From assembly GCA_036268375.1 (NCBI GenBank), contig DATAUH010000287.1:1-44445 (forward strand): a stretch of 44,445 bases of DNA. The letters are read 5' to 3'. The DNA is from PALSA-243 sp036268375. Its GTDB lineage: Bacteria > Acidobacteriota > Terriglobia > Bryobacterales > Bryobacteraceae. Positions 1-8,917 of this stretch are shown here, in pieces (position 1 is the first letter of the stretch; each line of letters starts with the position of its first letter). Both the position numbers and the translations under genes were made by a program. The notes below the pieces were generated by a model, which was not told the DNA's origin, did no database searches, and saw only the letters and a list, made by a program, of their open reading frames with translations.

Positions 1-33
1 TGCGCCTCGCTACGAAACAGCGTGAGAAATCCG
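1..33. repeat. right end of a ~177-bp inverted-repeat element (partial copy)
   Basis: Bases 1-33 match 34356-34388 at 31 of 33 positions, ending in the same GTGAGAAATCCG arm. The rest of this copy lies left of the window. It abuts the stop codon of the alanine racemase gene (36-38). Full copies are at 21040-21218 and 34215-34390. Confidence 0.75.
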
Positions 34-35
34 AT

Positions 36-1199
36 TTAGTCCACGTACACGCGCTTCACGCGCGCGCTGATGCTGCACAAAATGTTGTAGGAAATGGTGC
101 CGGCGACGCGCGCAATCTGCTGCGCATCGAGTGACGCGTCACCCTCCGTTCCGAGCAGCGTCACGTCGTCGCCGGGCGCGAGCGCGTCGGTGTGGCTGAG
201 GTCGATGGTGGTGAGATCCATCGAAATCGCCCCGAGAATCGGCGTGAGCTTGCCATCGGCAATCACCTGCCCGCGGTTCGAGAGGCGATGGAAAATACCA
301 TCGGCGTAACCCGCGCTGAGCACGCCGATGCGCATCGGGCGTGGGGTTCGAAACGTGCCGCCATAGCCGACCGCGGCGCCTTCGGGGATATCTTTTACGG
401 CTAAGATTTTGGCCTTCCACTCCAGCGCCGGACGCACGTCCAGACGCTGCTGCGGCACGTCACCGCGGCCCGGCGAAACGTAGCCGTAGAGCGCGTGACC
501 CGCGCGAACCAGGTTATGCCATCCGCTGGTGCGCCCGAAACCGATGGCGCTGGTGCTGGAGGTGTGCAATCGATCCGCGGCCACGCCGCCTTCGCGTAGT
601 TGGTCGTAAAGCGCGTGAAAGTAAGAAAGCTGGTTTTCGGTCTGCAGCGTCGTGTAATCGGCGGCGGAGGCGAAGTGCGTCATCAGCCCTTCCAGTTGAG
701 CTTCGGGCGTGTCGCGCAGCGTCTCCAGGATGGCCGCCGCGCCGGCGCGCGTCCCCAATCGCCCCATGCCGGAATCGATTTTCAAGTGGTAGGAGAGCTT
801 GCGGCCCATACGGCGCGCCAGTTCGTCCATCTTGCGAATGCGGTCGAGAGAGTGGAGCACAGGCGTGAGGTTGTGCTCCACGATCGCTTCGCTTTCGTAA
901 GCCAGAAAGCCGCCCATTACTAGAATATGCGGCCGGTCGATGCCGCCTCTGCGCAGAGCTACGCCTTCATCCACCGAACTGACCGCCAGCCACCGCACGC
1001 CTTCAGACACCAGTACGCGCGAAACCTCAAGCGCGCCATGTCCATAAGCGTCGGCCTTCACCACGCCAGCAACGTCCACCTGCGGTCCCACGACAGAGCA
1101 CACATTGCGATAATTGCGCGCAATCTGGCCGCGCGAGACTGTGACATAGGACCGGTACGGGTAGACCACGTCCCATCTTTGCACGGCGCCGAACTTCAA
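36..1199 (-). CDS. alr: alanine racemase (PLP-dependent)
   Basis: Interconverts L- and D-alanine in the cytoplasm, supplying D-Ala for peptidoglycan. The PLP-lysine motif VVKADAYGHGA is present near residue 48. The fold-type III barrel is followed by the C-terminal beta domain, which includes the VGYGGTF segment with the catalytic tyrosine and a late SMDLT motif. About 387 residues, normal for the family. The start is uncertain: position 1199 is a TTG with AGGG only a few bases upstream, and in-frame GTG codons within the next ten codons are alternatives, the conserved part beginning near RSYVTVSRGQIARNYR. It is divergent from the AAA+ gene at 1305. Only this racemase is visible here, so whether it is the main or a catabolic enzyme cannot be told. 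Confidence 0.93.
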   Translation of the reverse strand: MKFGAVQRWDVVYPYRSYVTVSRGQIARNYRNVCSVVGPQVDVAGVVKADAYGHGALEVSRVLVSEGVRWLAVSSVDEGVALRRGGIDRPHILVMGGFLAYESEAIVEHNLTPVLHSLDRIRKMDELARRMGRKLSYHLKIDSGMGRLGTRAGAAAILETLRDTPEAQLEGLMTHFASAADYTTLQTENQLSYFHALYDQLREGGVAADRLHTSSTSAIGFGRTSGWHNLVRAGHALYGYVSPGRGDVPQQRLDVRPALEWKAKILAVKDIPEGAAVGYGGTFRTPRPMRIGVLSAGYADGIFHRLSNRGQVIADGKLTPILGAISMDLTTIDLSHTDALAPGDDVTLLGTEGDASLDAQQIARVAGTISYNILCSISARVKRVYVD

Positions 1200-1304
1200 T
1201 CCCTACGAAGGGTTACGTTCCTTTACAAACTAATATCTAAATGTTTACCGACAAGTTGAAGCCCAGCTTGCGTTTATGCGTCGAATGGGGTGGAGGGCAA
1301 GAAA

Positions 1305-2381
1305 ATGGCTGGCTTAAGGATGCTGTTGGACCCCGGAAAGACGGGGCCGGAAGCGCAAGCGTTGGAGGAGGATTTGCGGAAGAAGGTGGTGGGGCAAGAC
1401 CACGCCGTCAAGCAGATCGTCGATGTGTACCAGACATATATTGCTGGCATGTCGAGCCCCGGGCGGCCGGCTGGTAACCTGCTCTTCCTTGGCCCGACGG
1501 GTTCCGGCAAGACCCGCACCGTGGAAGCGCTGGCGGAAGCGCTGGTGGGCGACCCGAAGGCGGTGATCAAGATCGATTGCGCCGAGTTTCAACATAGCCA
1601 CGAGATCGCGAAACTGATCGGTTCGCCTCCCGGATACCTCGGCCACCGCGAGACCAAAGCGCTGCTTTGCCAGGAGACGCTGGATCAGCATCACACCGAC
1701 ACAGTGAAATTGAGCTTCGTACTTTTCGACGAGATCGAAAAGGCGAGTGACGCGCTGTGGAATCTTTTGCTGGGCGTGCTCGATAAGGCGACCTTGACGC
1801 TGGGTGACAATCGCCGCGTGGACTTTTCGAACGCGATCATTTTCATGACCAGCAATCTGGGCGCCGCCGAAATGAACGACATCATGGCGCCGAAGCTGGG
1901 CTTTGCGGCGAATGCAGTGAAGCTCGAACAGGGCCAGGTGTCGGATAAGATCTCGCGCGTGGGAACCGAAGCGGCCCGCCGGCGGTTTACGCCGGAGTTC
2001 ATCAACCGCATCGATAAGATTGCCGTATTCCATCCGCTGGGTGAAGCCGAGTTACGGCAAATCGTCGATCTGGAACTGGCGCAGGTAGAGGATCGCCTGC
2101 ATCATGCGACGGGCGCCGCGGAAGTTGCCATCGACGTTGCGACTGCCGCCAAAGACTACCTGCTGCACGAAGGCACCGATGCCCGGTATGGAGCGCGGCC
2201 TTTGAAGCGCGCCATAGAACGGCTGGTGGTGCACCCGGTTTCCAACCTGGTTGCGACCGGGCAACTCTCCGGCAACGATCATCTGTGCGTAGAGTTCGAC
2301 GCCAAATCTGGACGCCTGATGTTCCTCAAGGAATGCCAGGCCGATGAAGTGATCGGCGCAGAACGCGCTGCGGCAGCGTAG
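1305..2381 (+). CDS. stand-alone ClpB-D2-like AAA+ ATPase
   Basis: A 358-residue single-domain AAA+ protein resembling the second ATPase module of ClpA/ClpB. Visible motifs: GQDHAV box (30-35), Walker A GPTGSGKT (63-70), pore-like segment GSPPGYLGH, Walker B FVLFDE (138-143), sensor-1 Asn184 in MTSNLG, arginine finger in FINRIDK (Arg235), and sensor 2 in GARPLKR (Arg298), followed by the Clp C-terminal small domain. No N-terminal Clp repeat, first ATPase domain or ClpB middle domain is present, so it is much shorter than ClpB (~860 residues). ATG 1305 is chosen because GGAGGG at 1292-1297 sits 7 bases upstream; the in-frame GTG at 1290 overlaps that site. It could be an unfoldase/remodelling ATPase; no substrate is evident. 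A strong terminator follows at 2410. Confidence 0.85.
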   Translation: MAGLRMLLDPGKTGPEAQALEEDLRKKVVGQDHAVKQIVDVYQTYIAGMSSPGRPAGNLLFLGPTGSGKTRTVEALAEALVGDPKAVIKIDCAEFQHSHEIAKLIGSPPGYLGHRETKALLCQETLDQHHTDTVKLSFVLFDEIEKASDALWNLLLGVLDKATLTLGDNRRVDFSNAIIFMTSNLGAAEMNDIMAPKLGFAANAVKLEQGQVSDKISRVGTEAARRRFTPEFINRIDKIAVFHPLGEAELRQIVDLELAQVEDRLHHATGAAEVAIDVATAAKDYLLHEGTDARYGARPLKRAIERLVVHPVSNLVATGQLSGNDHLCVEFDAKSGRLMFLKECQADEVIGAERAAAA

Positions 2382-2409
2382 CAGGATCCGTTCGCACATC
2401 GCCTTTGAA

Positions 2410-2460
2410 ACGGCGCGCGAAGGCCGGCAAATTGGCCACCTTCGCGCGCCGTACGTTTTT
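2410..2460 (+). terminator. intrinsic terminator after the AAA+ gene
   Basis: A perfect 14-bp stem (2410-2423 with 2439-2452, core GGCGCGCGAAGG/CCTTCGCGCGCC) with a 15-base loop is followed closely by TTTTT at 2456-2460. It lies 29 bases past the stop codon at 2381. Confidence 0.8.
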
Positions 2461-2910
2461 GGTAGACGATTCGCCGGGCGATCGGCTTCGCGCATGTCTC
2501 AGACAAGCGCATCATTCAAATATTCCGCGAGACTAATCGCCAATCAAGCGATTGATCTTTCTTACCTGTCAAGTTACCCAATCAAGTCAATAGCGCAATT
2601 GAGCCAGACGCAAAAGCCCGGCAAATTACATAGACTAGATACCACCTACAGTAGCTCCAGATAGTATCCGTTAGATAACTTTTCAAGTGGTGGAAAAGCC
2701 CGCGCTATGTTAGAAAATACGCTATTAAGAAAGCGCACTAAGCTGTTTGATCATTTTCGTACTTCCAACAGTTCGCATGTTGGAATCTTACGGTTCTCTG
2801 GAGGGGCTTGCCCCTATACTGATGAGGGCCAGAATTGCTCAGGGGCTCAGAATACGTCTCCGCAACATTAAAACTCTTTAGTGTGGCGGCTCGGTGAGGA
2901 TAAGTCTGCT
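2461..2910. other. A+T-richer non-coding stretch upstream of the SGNH hydrolase
   Basis: About 450 bases with no convincing reading frame and visibly lower GC than the surroundings. It holds a perfect 8-bp inverted repeat, TTCCAACA (2763-2770) with TGTTGGAA (2778-2785), and a GGGGC-TT-GCCCC hairpin near 2803-2815. A long leader or promoter region for the downstream gene is likely. I could not assign a known riboswitch. Confidence 0.4.
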
Positions 2911-4191
2911 ATGTTTAAACGTTCAAGCGCTAAAGGCGCCACTCTTGTTCGTGTAGCCGCACTCGCGGCGGTTTGCACATCGGGAGCTTGCGCTCAAGGT
3001 CTCTTTGGCGCTCCCCAGTCTATAAATCTTAAAACGCTAGTCGTGGTCGGCGACTCGCTTTCCGCTGGTTTTCAAAACTATTCCCTTCTAGATACACAGC
3101 AGGTTCACGCCTACCCGGCACTTATCGCACAGCAAGCCGGAGTGCCTCTTACGTTACCTCTGGTTCCCGCTCCTGGCGTGCCGAATGTGCTTCAGTTGGT
3201 GACTCTCGGTCCGCCGCCGGTCGTGGCGCCCATGCCCGGAACCCTGCCTGCAATTCCACGCGATTATCCGCTGCAGCAAGCGACCGACCTGGCTGTTCCC
3301 GGTATGTACGTCGCAGATGTCTTAAATAAGGCACCGAATCCCACTGTGGTAACCGCTGTGGACGCGATGACGAATATCGTCCTCGGCTTCCCCACGCCGT
3401 TCGTCGTTCCCGGTCCGGCGCTTACCCAGGTGCAGCAGGCCGCCGCGCTGAAGCCAACCACAATCATCTTGTGGATCGGTGCGAATGATGTGCTCTTCTC
3501 AGCAATGACCGGCGACCAATCCATGCTCACCCCGCTGCCGAGCTTCACGACATCCTACTTCAAACTCATGTCAGATCTGGCGAAAACCGGAGCGCGGATT
3601 CTGGTGGCTAATATCCCCGACGTCAGCATTGCTCCGTTCTTCACACCGGTGTCGCAACTGGTCGCCGAAACCGGCTTGCCGCAGAGTCAGGTGATGAAGG
3701 CGCTTGGCGTTGGTCCGCACGATTATCTGCGTCCCGGCGCGCTGCCCATCGCGTTCCAGATTCTCGAAGGTCACGTAGCGGGACCGCTTCCCGCCACCTG
3801 CCCCATCAGCATTCCCGGACTGCCGGTGACGACGAGTCCATGCGTGATGACATCCGCGCAAGCAACGCTCGTTCGCTTAAACGTGGATGCGTTCAACCTG
3901 GTGATTCTAACTGCTGCCCTGATAAATCATGCAACTTTGGTGGATACACACACGTTGCTAACAAACCTGTCCAATAACGGCTACAACGTAAACGGCTATC
4001 ACCTTACGACGAACTTTCTGGGTGGTCTGATTACGCTCGATGGCATACACCCGTCGGACACCCTGCAGGCAATTCTGGCGAACAAGTTCATCGACACGAT
4101 AAACTCGCAGTTCGGCATGCGGATCGCTGACGTGAACGTAGGTCAGGTGGCGGCACAGGACCCCCTTGTCCCCGCGAACCTGAAACATTAA
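2911..4191 (+). CDS. exported SGNH/GDSL-family hydrolase
   Basis: A 426-residue secreted hydrolase. An N-terminal Sec signal (hydrophobic VAALAAVC, likely cleavage after ACA near residue 28) precedes the esterase core. Block I is VVGDSLSAGF with nucleophile Ser49, block III is WIGANDVL (Asn), and block V is DGIHPSDT near the C-terminus, supplying the Asp/His pair. The family hydrolyses esters of lipids, sugars or polysaccharides; the substrate is not readable from sequence. ATG 2911 is preferred over the in-frame GTG at 2881 because GAGGA at 2896-2900 lies 10 bases upstream and the signal peptide then begins with MFKR. Length exceeds simple GDSL esterases (~200) because of inserts between blocks I and III. 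Codon use looks less GC-biased than its neighbours. Confidence 0.8.
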   Translation: MFKRSSAKGATLVRVAALAAVCTSGACAQGLFGAPQSINLKTLVVVGDSLSAGFQNYSLLDTQQVHAYPALIAQQAGVPLTLPLVPAPGVPNVLQLVTLGPPPVVAPMPGTLPAIPRDYPLQQATDLAVPGMYVADVLNKAPNPTVVTAVDAMTNIVLGFPTPFVVPGPALTQVQQAAALKPTTIILWIGANDVLFSAMTGDQSMLTPLPSFTTSYFKLMSDLAKTGARILVANIPDVSIAPFFTPVSQLVAETGLPQSQVMKALGVGPHDYLRPGALPIAFQILEGHVAGPLPATCPISIPGLPVTTSPCVMTSAQATLVRLNVDAFNLVILTAALINHATLVDTHTLLTNLSNNGYNVNGYHLTTNFLGGLITLDGIHPSDTLQAILANKFIDTINSQFGMRIADVNVGQVAAQDPLVPANLKH

Positions 4192-4230
4192 ATCCGAGCC
4201 TCAAAGGCGGCCAGGTGTAGACTATCCGTC

Positions 4231-6306
4231 ATGCGACGGACTATCCTGGCCGCCTTTGCTTTTGCGTGCTCGGCGCACGCGGCGGGCTTCACTCTCGAGC
4301 AGGTTCTTTCGGCTCCCTTTCCCTCAGAGATGGCGGCTGCCCCGACAGGCGGCAAAATCGCGTGGGTGCTCAACGAGCGCGGCGCGCGGAACATCTGGAT
4401 CGCGACAGCTCCCGATTACAAAGGCGTGCGCGCGACCTCCTACAAAGAAGATGACGGCCAGGACATCGGCCAGCTTCATTGGACGCCAGATGGGAAATCG
4501 GTAATCTATACGCGCGGCGGCGACCTGGAATTTCTCGGCCGCTCCGATCCCAACCCCGCAACTCTGACCGCCGGTGTGGAGCAAGACATCTGGTTGCTCA
4601 CGCCGGGCGAACCTCCCCAGCGTCTCGCGCAGGGACACTCGCCCGCAATCTCTCCGAAAGGAGACCGCATCGCGTTTCTGCGCGGCGATCACATCCTGCT
4701 GGCGCCGCTTGCCGGAGGAGACGCGGCGCCGCTCTACCGGGCGCGAGCGGGCGTGACTTCCTTGCAGCCCGAATGGTCGCCAGACGGTTCGAAACTCGCT
4801 TTCGTCAGCGACCGCAGCGATCACGGCTTCATCGCAGTCTACGATTTTGCGGCGAAGTCACTCACGTATCTCGATCCTACGGTGGACCGCGACCAGGATC
4901 CCGTTTGGTCGCCCGACGGTAAGCAGGTGGCCTTCATTCGTCAACGCAGCGGCGGCCGCAATCTGCCCGGCCCGCGCCGTACAGGCGAGCCTTGGTCGAT
5001 TCACGTAGCCACCGTGGCGGACGGCGTGGGGCGTCAGATATGGTCCGCCGATCCAGGATACGGCAGCGTATTTCACGCGATCGTCTCGGAAAAACAGCTC
5101 TACTGGGTTGCCGGCGACCGCCTGCTTTTTCCGTGGGAGAAGACGGGTTACGTTCAGCTATACGCGGTCGCTGCGGAAGGCGGCGCGGCCAAGGCGTTGA
5201 ACACGCCCGGCAGTTACGAGGTGGAACACGTCGCAGTCTCTGAAGACGGAAGCGAGGCGGTCTACTCTTCGAACGAAAACGATATCGACCGCCGTCATCT
5301 CTGGCGCATTTCGTTGCCGGGTGGCAAGCCGCAGCAACTCACTCGCGGCGACGCCATTGAGTGGACGCCCGTCTTTTCCGGTAAGGATATTGGCTTTCTA
5401 CACGCCGACGCCAAGCGGCCCGCGCGCGCTGCGATCGAGATGGGCGGGACCGTGAAGGATCTGGCGCCGGATTCGATACCCGCGGATTTTCCCGTGAATG
5501 CGCTAGTCGCGCCGCAGCAGGTGATCTATCAAGCCGCGGACGGGATGGCGATTCATGGACAGCTATTTCTTCCGCCGAACTCCGGGTCCGGAGAAAAGCA
5601 TCAGGCAGTCGTTTTCATGCACGGCGGTTCACGCCGCCAGATGCTGCTGGGCTGGCATTATATGGACTACTACAACAACGCCTATGCGATGAATCAATAC
5701 CTGGCGAGTCTGGGTTATGTGGTGCTGTCGATCAATTACCGCAGCGGCATCGGTTACGGGATGGAGTTTCGCGAAGCAATCAATTACGGCATGGCGGGCG
5801 CGAGCGAATTCAACGATGTGGAGGGCGCGGGCCTCTATCTGCGCAGCCGGACCGATGTAGATCCGCAGCATATTGGATTGTGGGGCGGTTCGTACGGAGG
5901 TTACTTGACCGCGCTTGGACTAGCGCGATCGTCGAATCTCTTCGCGGCCGGCGTGGATTTTCATGGTGTGCACGATTGGACAGCGCGTGGGGGACGTCCG
6001 CTGGGCGCGAGCGGTACGCCAACGCCCGAGGCGGAAGCTGCGCAGGAGGAGGCGGCGCGCATGGCATACGATTCATCGCCGATTGCGGATGTGCGCACGT
6101 GGCGATCGCCCGTATTGCTGATACATGGCGATGATGACCGCAACGTGAACTTTGGTCAGACGGTAGAACTGGCGGCGGCGCTCCGGCGCCAGAACGTCTA
6201 CTTCGAGCAACTGATCATCCCGGATGAGATTCACGGCTTCCTGCGCCATGCATCCTGGTTACGCGCTTATACGGCGGCTGCGGATTTCTTTCACCGCAAG
6301 CTTTGA
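4231..6306 (+). CDS. exported S9 prolyl oligopeptidase-type peptidase
   Basis: A 691-residue serine peptidase of the S9 dipeptidyl-/acylaminoacyl-peptidase group, probably periplasmic. A signal peptide (MRRTILAAFAFACSAHAAG) is followed by a beta-propeller with WD40/PD40-like repeats (WSPDGSKLAFVSD, WSPDGKQVAFI) and then a C-terminal alpha/beta-hydrolase domain. The catalytic triad reads as Ser554 in WGGSYGGY, Asp636 in HGDDDRNV, and His668 in DEIHGF. Members release dipeptides or acylated residues from short peptides. The gene follows the SGNH hydrolase by 39 bases and faces the VWFA gene, whose stop is only 8 bases away. Confidence 0.9.
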   Translation: MRRTILAAFAFACSAHAAGFTLEQVLSAPFPSEMAAAPTGGKIAWVLNERGARNIWIATAPDYKGVRATSYKEDDGQDIGQLHWTPDGKSVIYTRGGDLEFLGRSDPNPATLTAGVEQDIWLLTPGEPPQRLAQGHSPAISPKGDRIAFLRGDHILLAPLAGGDAAPLYRARAGVTSLQPEWSPDGSKLAFVSDRSDHGFIAVYDFAAKSLTYLDPTVDRDQDPVWSPDGKQVAFIRQRSGGRNLPGPRRTGEPWSIHVATVADGVGRQIWSADPGYGSVFHAIVSEKQLYWVAGDRLLFPWEKTGYVQLYAVAAEGGAAKALNTPGSYEVEHVAVSEDGSEAVYSSNENDIDRRHLWRISLPGGKPQQLTRGDAIEWTPVFSGKDIGFLHADAKRPARAAIEMGGTVKDLAPDSIPADFPVNALVAPQQVIYQAADGMAIHGQLFLPPNSGSGEKHQAVVFMHGGSRRQMLLGWHYMDYYNNAYAMNQYLASLGYVVLSINYRSGIGYGMEFREAINYGMAGASEFNDVEGAGLYLRSRTDVDPQHIGLWGGSYGGYLTALGLARSSNLFAAGVDFHGVHDWTARGGRPLGASGTPTPEAEAAQEEAARMAYDSSPIADVRTWRSPVLLIHGDDDRNVNFGQTVELAAALRRQNVYFEQLIIPDEIHGFLRHASWLRAYTAAADFFHRKL

Positions 6307-6314
6307 CGCGGCGA

Positions 6315-8432
6315 TCACTGTCTCGGTTGAGATCCGACGCCACTTTCGACTTCGAAATCGGTCGACTGGGTAGCGGTAGATTTGCCGCCCTTCTCATTGA
6401 CGACTACCTGGACCACATAATCTCCAGGCTTCATCTGCGCGCCGAGCTTCAATATGCCGCCTGATACCAGCTCCTTGCCGCCCGCGGGAGCTGAATCTTC
6501 CATCGGCCGCGGTGGGCTGGTGAAGATCTCTTTGCCATCGCGATAGACGCGGGCATATGTTTCGATATCTGCCTTCTTGTTGGACTCCTGATGCGCATTC
6601 AAAATCTGATAACCGTAGACGATTTCATCGCCAGGTTTGAACGTGCGGATCGCGGGACTGCTCAGGCTTTGGGCGCTGTTTGCAGCCGCGGTTTGATTGC
6701 CCGCTTTCGCTGCACCGGCGTCTGCTGGAGCTTGTGCGGGCGCCGGCGCAGACTGCTGCGGCAGATATTTGCGGAGCACGAGCGACGAAAGGGTCAACTT
6801 GCCTTTCGAGAGATCAGGCACCTCCACAAATTCGCTGGCGGATCCGACCGCGCCCGCCGCATCGTCGTCGCGCAGAGCAATGCGCAACTGATACGATCCC
6901 GGCTTCTTCACCGGATGCGGCACGTTATAAATCAGCCCGTTCGCCAGCGCATTCTGCAACGCGGCATCTTTCAAGCGCGCCGTGAAAGTCTTGCTTGTGG
7001 AGTCGATGGCTTGGCCGTTGGGATCGAATGTCACAGCGGCAATGTCGAAAACGGCCTGATGCCAGCCGTCCGGCTGATCCGTGAAGTGCAGATCCTTGGC
7101 GTCGATGTGAACCATGGCGTCAATGACCGAGCCCGTCGGCGCTTGTGCGTACACCGCGGTTAAGCGCATATGCACGCCCGAGGCTCCGAATGGCGAGGTG
7201 AGCGCCGCTCTCATCTGGGCCGCGGGACCTTGCGGCTTCACGGGATGCAGCAGGTCGGAGCGGCCAAAGAAGCCGCTGCGGGAACGGACATCGAGGCCTG
7301 CGCGCAGGACCTTTACTTTCACGTTATGGAACTTCGGGCGTCCGTTGACATCGAAAGTGCTGGCGTCCGGGTGATAGCCGAGCAGGTAGTACCCTTCGGT
7401 ATCGGCGACAGCATCGTGCAATGCGCCGCCAATGTCATTGGTATCGGCGTAGAAGCGTCCGCCCGTGTCATTGGCGAGCGCAAACAGGCCTTCGCGTGAA
7501 TCGAATTGCTCGCGCGCCTTGGCCTGCGGGACGCGCGCCAGTTGACGCGGGCTCATGCGCGTGGTGTTGTCGGAGGCGTCCAATTGCAACGTCTCCAGGC
7601 CGCGCGGATCGATGCTGTAGATCACAACTGAAGCGCGGTTGGCGGCGTCCTCCAGTTCCCGCACGCCTTGCAGGACGCGATCGTTTTCCCCTCCGCGGCT
7701 GAAGAGCTTCATATTCTGGCTGAAGAGAACTACCGCTTTACGTCCGGGCAGTTCGCGCAGGCCGTTGACTACATAGCGGATCGCGCCCAACGATCCCGCA
7801 GCGTTGATGCCTTCTTCTTCCCGGCCGCGCGACATGCCTCCGTTGACGGATACGCGGCCCAGCGAGTTGAAGCGCACGTGGTCGATGGCGGCGTACAGTA
7901 TGCGCTTGTCTGCAGTGAACTGTTCCAGCGCGCCCATGCCTCGGCCGGTGAGCATGATGGATACCAGATCGCCGGGCTGCATCTGCTCGTCTACAAATTT
8001 CTTGAGCGCGCCGCGCACGCGGCCAACGCTGTCGAACGAGAGGCCCAGATCGTCCACAACCAGCGCCAGCATTCTGCGGGCGCGTTCCGGCCGCACCATG
8101 TTGGGCGGAGGAGGCGGCGCGCCTTTCGTCTTCGGAGCCGTCGGCGTGGCATGCGCGGCATCGCTATCGCCGGGCATCAAATTAACGTAGGAGAAGTTGG
8201 TAATTTTTTGTGGCTTGCCATCCTGCACGATTTGGAAATCGCTGGCCTTGAGGTCGGTCACCAGATGATGCTTGGAGTCGGTGACTACGGCATCGACCTG
8301 TACCAGGTTCACGTTGATGTGAATGGTGTCTGCGTCTGGCGCCTTGGTTTGATCCTGCGGCGCCAGGTTCTGCGCCCAAACGGTGGAGAACGCCAGCAGA
8401 ACAACAGGTCGGGTACATGGCGTCAGTCGCAT
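6315..8432 (-). CDS. exported VWFA-related acidobacterial protein (TIGR03436-type)
   Basis: A 705-residue secreted protein. A signal peptide ending near residue 20 (STVWAQ) is followed by the beta segment typical of this acidobacterial family (VDAVVTDSKHHLVTDLKASDF), then a von Willebrand A domain. Its metal-site loop is VDDLGLS (Asp127/128, Ser132), a variant of DxSxS. A proline stretch at 106-110 and an Ala/Gln-rich linker (about 555-590) separate domains; the C-terminal part looks like beta-sandwich modules. Function is unknown; the family is expanded in Acidobacteriota. GAGGG lies 6 bases before ATG 8432. It converges on the S9 peptidase gene. Confidence 0.85.
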   Translation of the reverse strand: MRLTPCTRPVVLLAFSTVWAQNLAPQDQTKAPDADTIHINVNLVQVDAVVTDSKHHLVTDLKASDFQIVQDGKPQKITNFSYVNLMPGDSDAAHATPTAPKTKGAPPPPPNMVRPERARRMLALVVDDLGLSFDSVGRVRGALKKFVDEQMQPGDLVSIMLTGRGMGALEQFTADKRILYAAIDHVRFNSLGRVSVNGGMSRGREEEGINAAGSLGAIRYVVNGLRELPGRKAVVLFSQNMKLFSRGGENDRVLQGVRELEDAANRASVVIYSIDPRGLETLQLDASDNTTRMSPRQLARVPQAKAREQFDSREGLFALANDTGGRFYADTNDIGGALHDAVADTEGYYLLGYHPDASTFDVNGRPKFHNVKVKVLRAGLDVRSRSGFFGRSDLLHPVKPQGPAAQMRAALTSPFGASGVHMRLTAVYAQAPTGSVIDAMVHIDAKDLHFTDQPDGWHQAVFDIAAVTFDPNGQAIDSTSKTFTARLKDAALQNALANGLIYNVPHPVKKPGSYQLRIALRDDDAAGAVGSASEFVEVPDLSKGKLTLSSLVLRKYLPQQSAPAPAQAPADAGAAKAGNQTAAANSAQSLSSPAIRTFKPGDEIVYGYQILNAHQESNKKADIETYARVYRDGKEIFTSPPRPMEDSAPAGGKELVSGGILKLGAQMKPGDYVVQVVVNEKGGKSTATQSTDFEVESGVGSQPRQ

Positions 8433-8563
8433 AGAGGCCCTCGTCTAAATGTACGCGATGAGGCGCTTCACGGTTTCTGCGTGTAGAACACGCTGCGGTC
8501 CATAGAGTTGCTCAGTCGTAATCACCAGGTCGCCGGTTCAAGCCGTCGGGCAGGGAAGGCGAG

Positions 8564-8917
8564 TCAAAACGGGATCTTTGCTATCAGATTTGTCCAATCG
8601 TCTGCTCTGTCGTCTGCCCAAAATCAAATCAAATCCTCGACTACTTCGCGGATTGGCGCGCTCTGAGGAATCACGAGCAGCACGCCTGGGCTCGTGCCGC
8701 CCGACGCGACGAATTAGGCGAGCGCCGCTGGCATCGTTCGCTTGTCGTGGCTGACCAGAATTCGGGATTGTGACGGCGCTTGGCGCAAGACGCCCTCATC
8801 ATCAAGATCATCCAATCGAGCTGCTTGCGCAGCCTGAAAATCGATACGAGGCTCGCGCCGGAGTGTCGCGTCGACAATGATCCTCTTCAGATCATTGTCC
8901 GCCTGAAAAAAAGATGC
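8564..8917 (-). pseudogene. decayed DUF5615 PIN-like toxin gene (partner of DUF433)
   Basis: Reading the minus strand in the frame directly after the DUF433 stop gives FQADNDLKRIIVDATLRREP, DFQAAQAARLDDLDDEGVL, RILVSHDKRTMPAALA, then stop TAA (8714-8716), FVASGGTSPGVLLVIPQSAP, IREVVEDLI, stop TGA (8624-8626), FWADDRADDWTNLIAKIPF and a final stop at 8564-8566. This follows the DUF5615 PIN-like toxin consensus from end to end, including the RILVSHD segment with the PIN-type acidic residue. Two in-frame stops interrupt it and no ATG/GTG/TTG start is present between the DUF433 stop and FQAD, where a run of seven T (on the minus strand) occurs. The DUF433-DUF5615 pairing is an established toxin-antitoxin arrangement. 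The toxin is therefore almost certainly inactive. Confidence 0.85.

Noticed and set aside
2540..2670. GACGCAAAAGCC resembling the c-di-GMP-I riboswitch core
   Set aside because: The other conserved half (CACAGGGCAAACC) and the P1b hairpin are absent, so it is treated as chance similarity.
2810..2870. CTGATGAG followed by a possible stem, resembling a hammerhead ribozyme core
   Set aside because: The GAAA that must follow stem II is not in register (AGAAT), and neither stem I nor stem III can be closed around a cleavage triplet.
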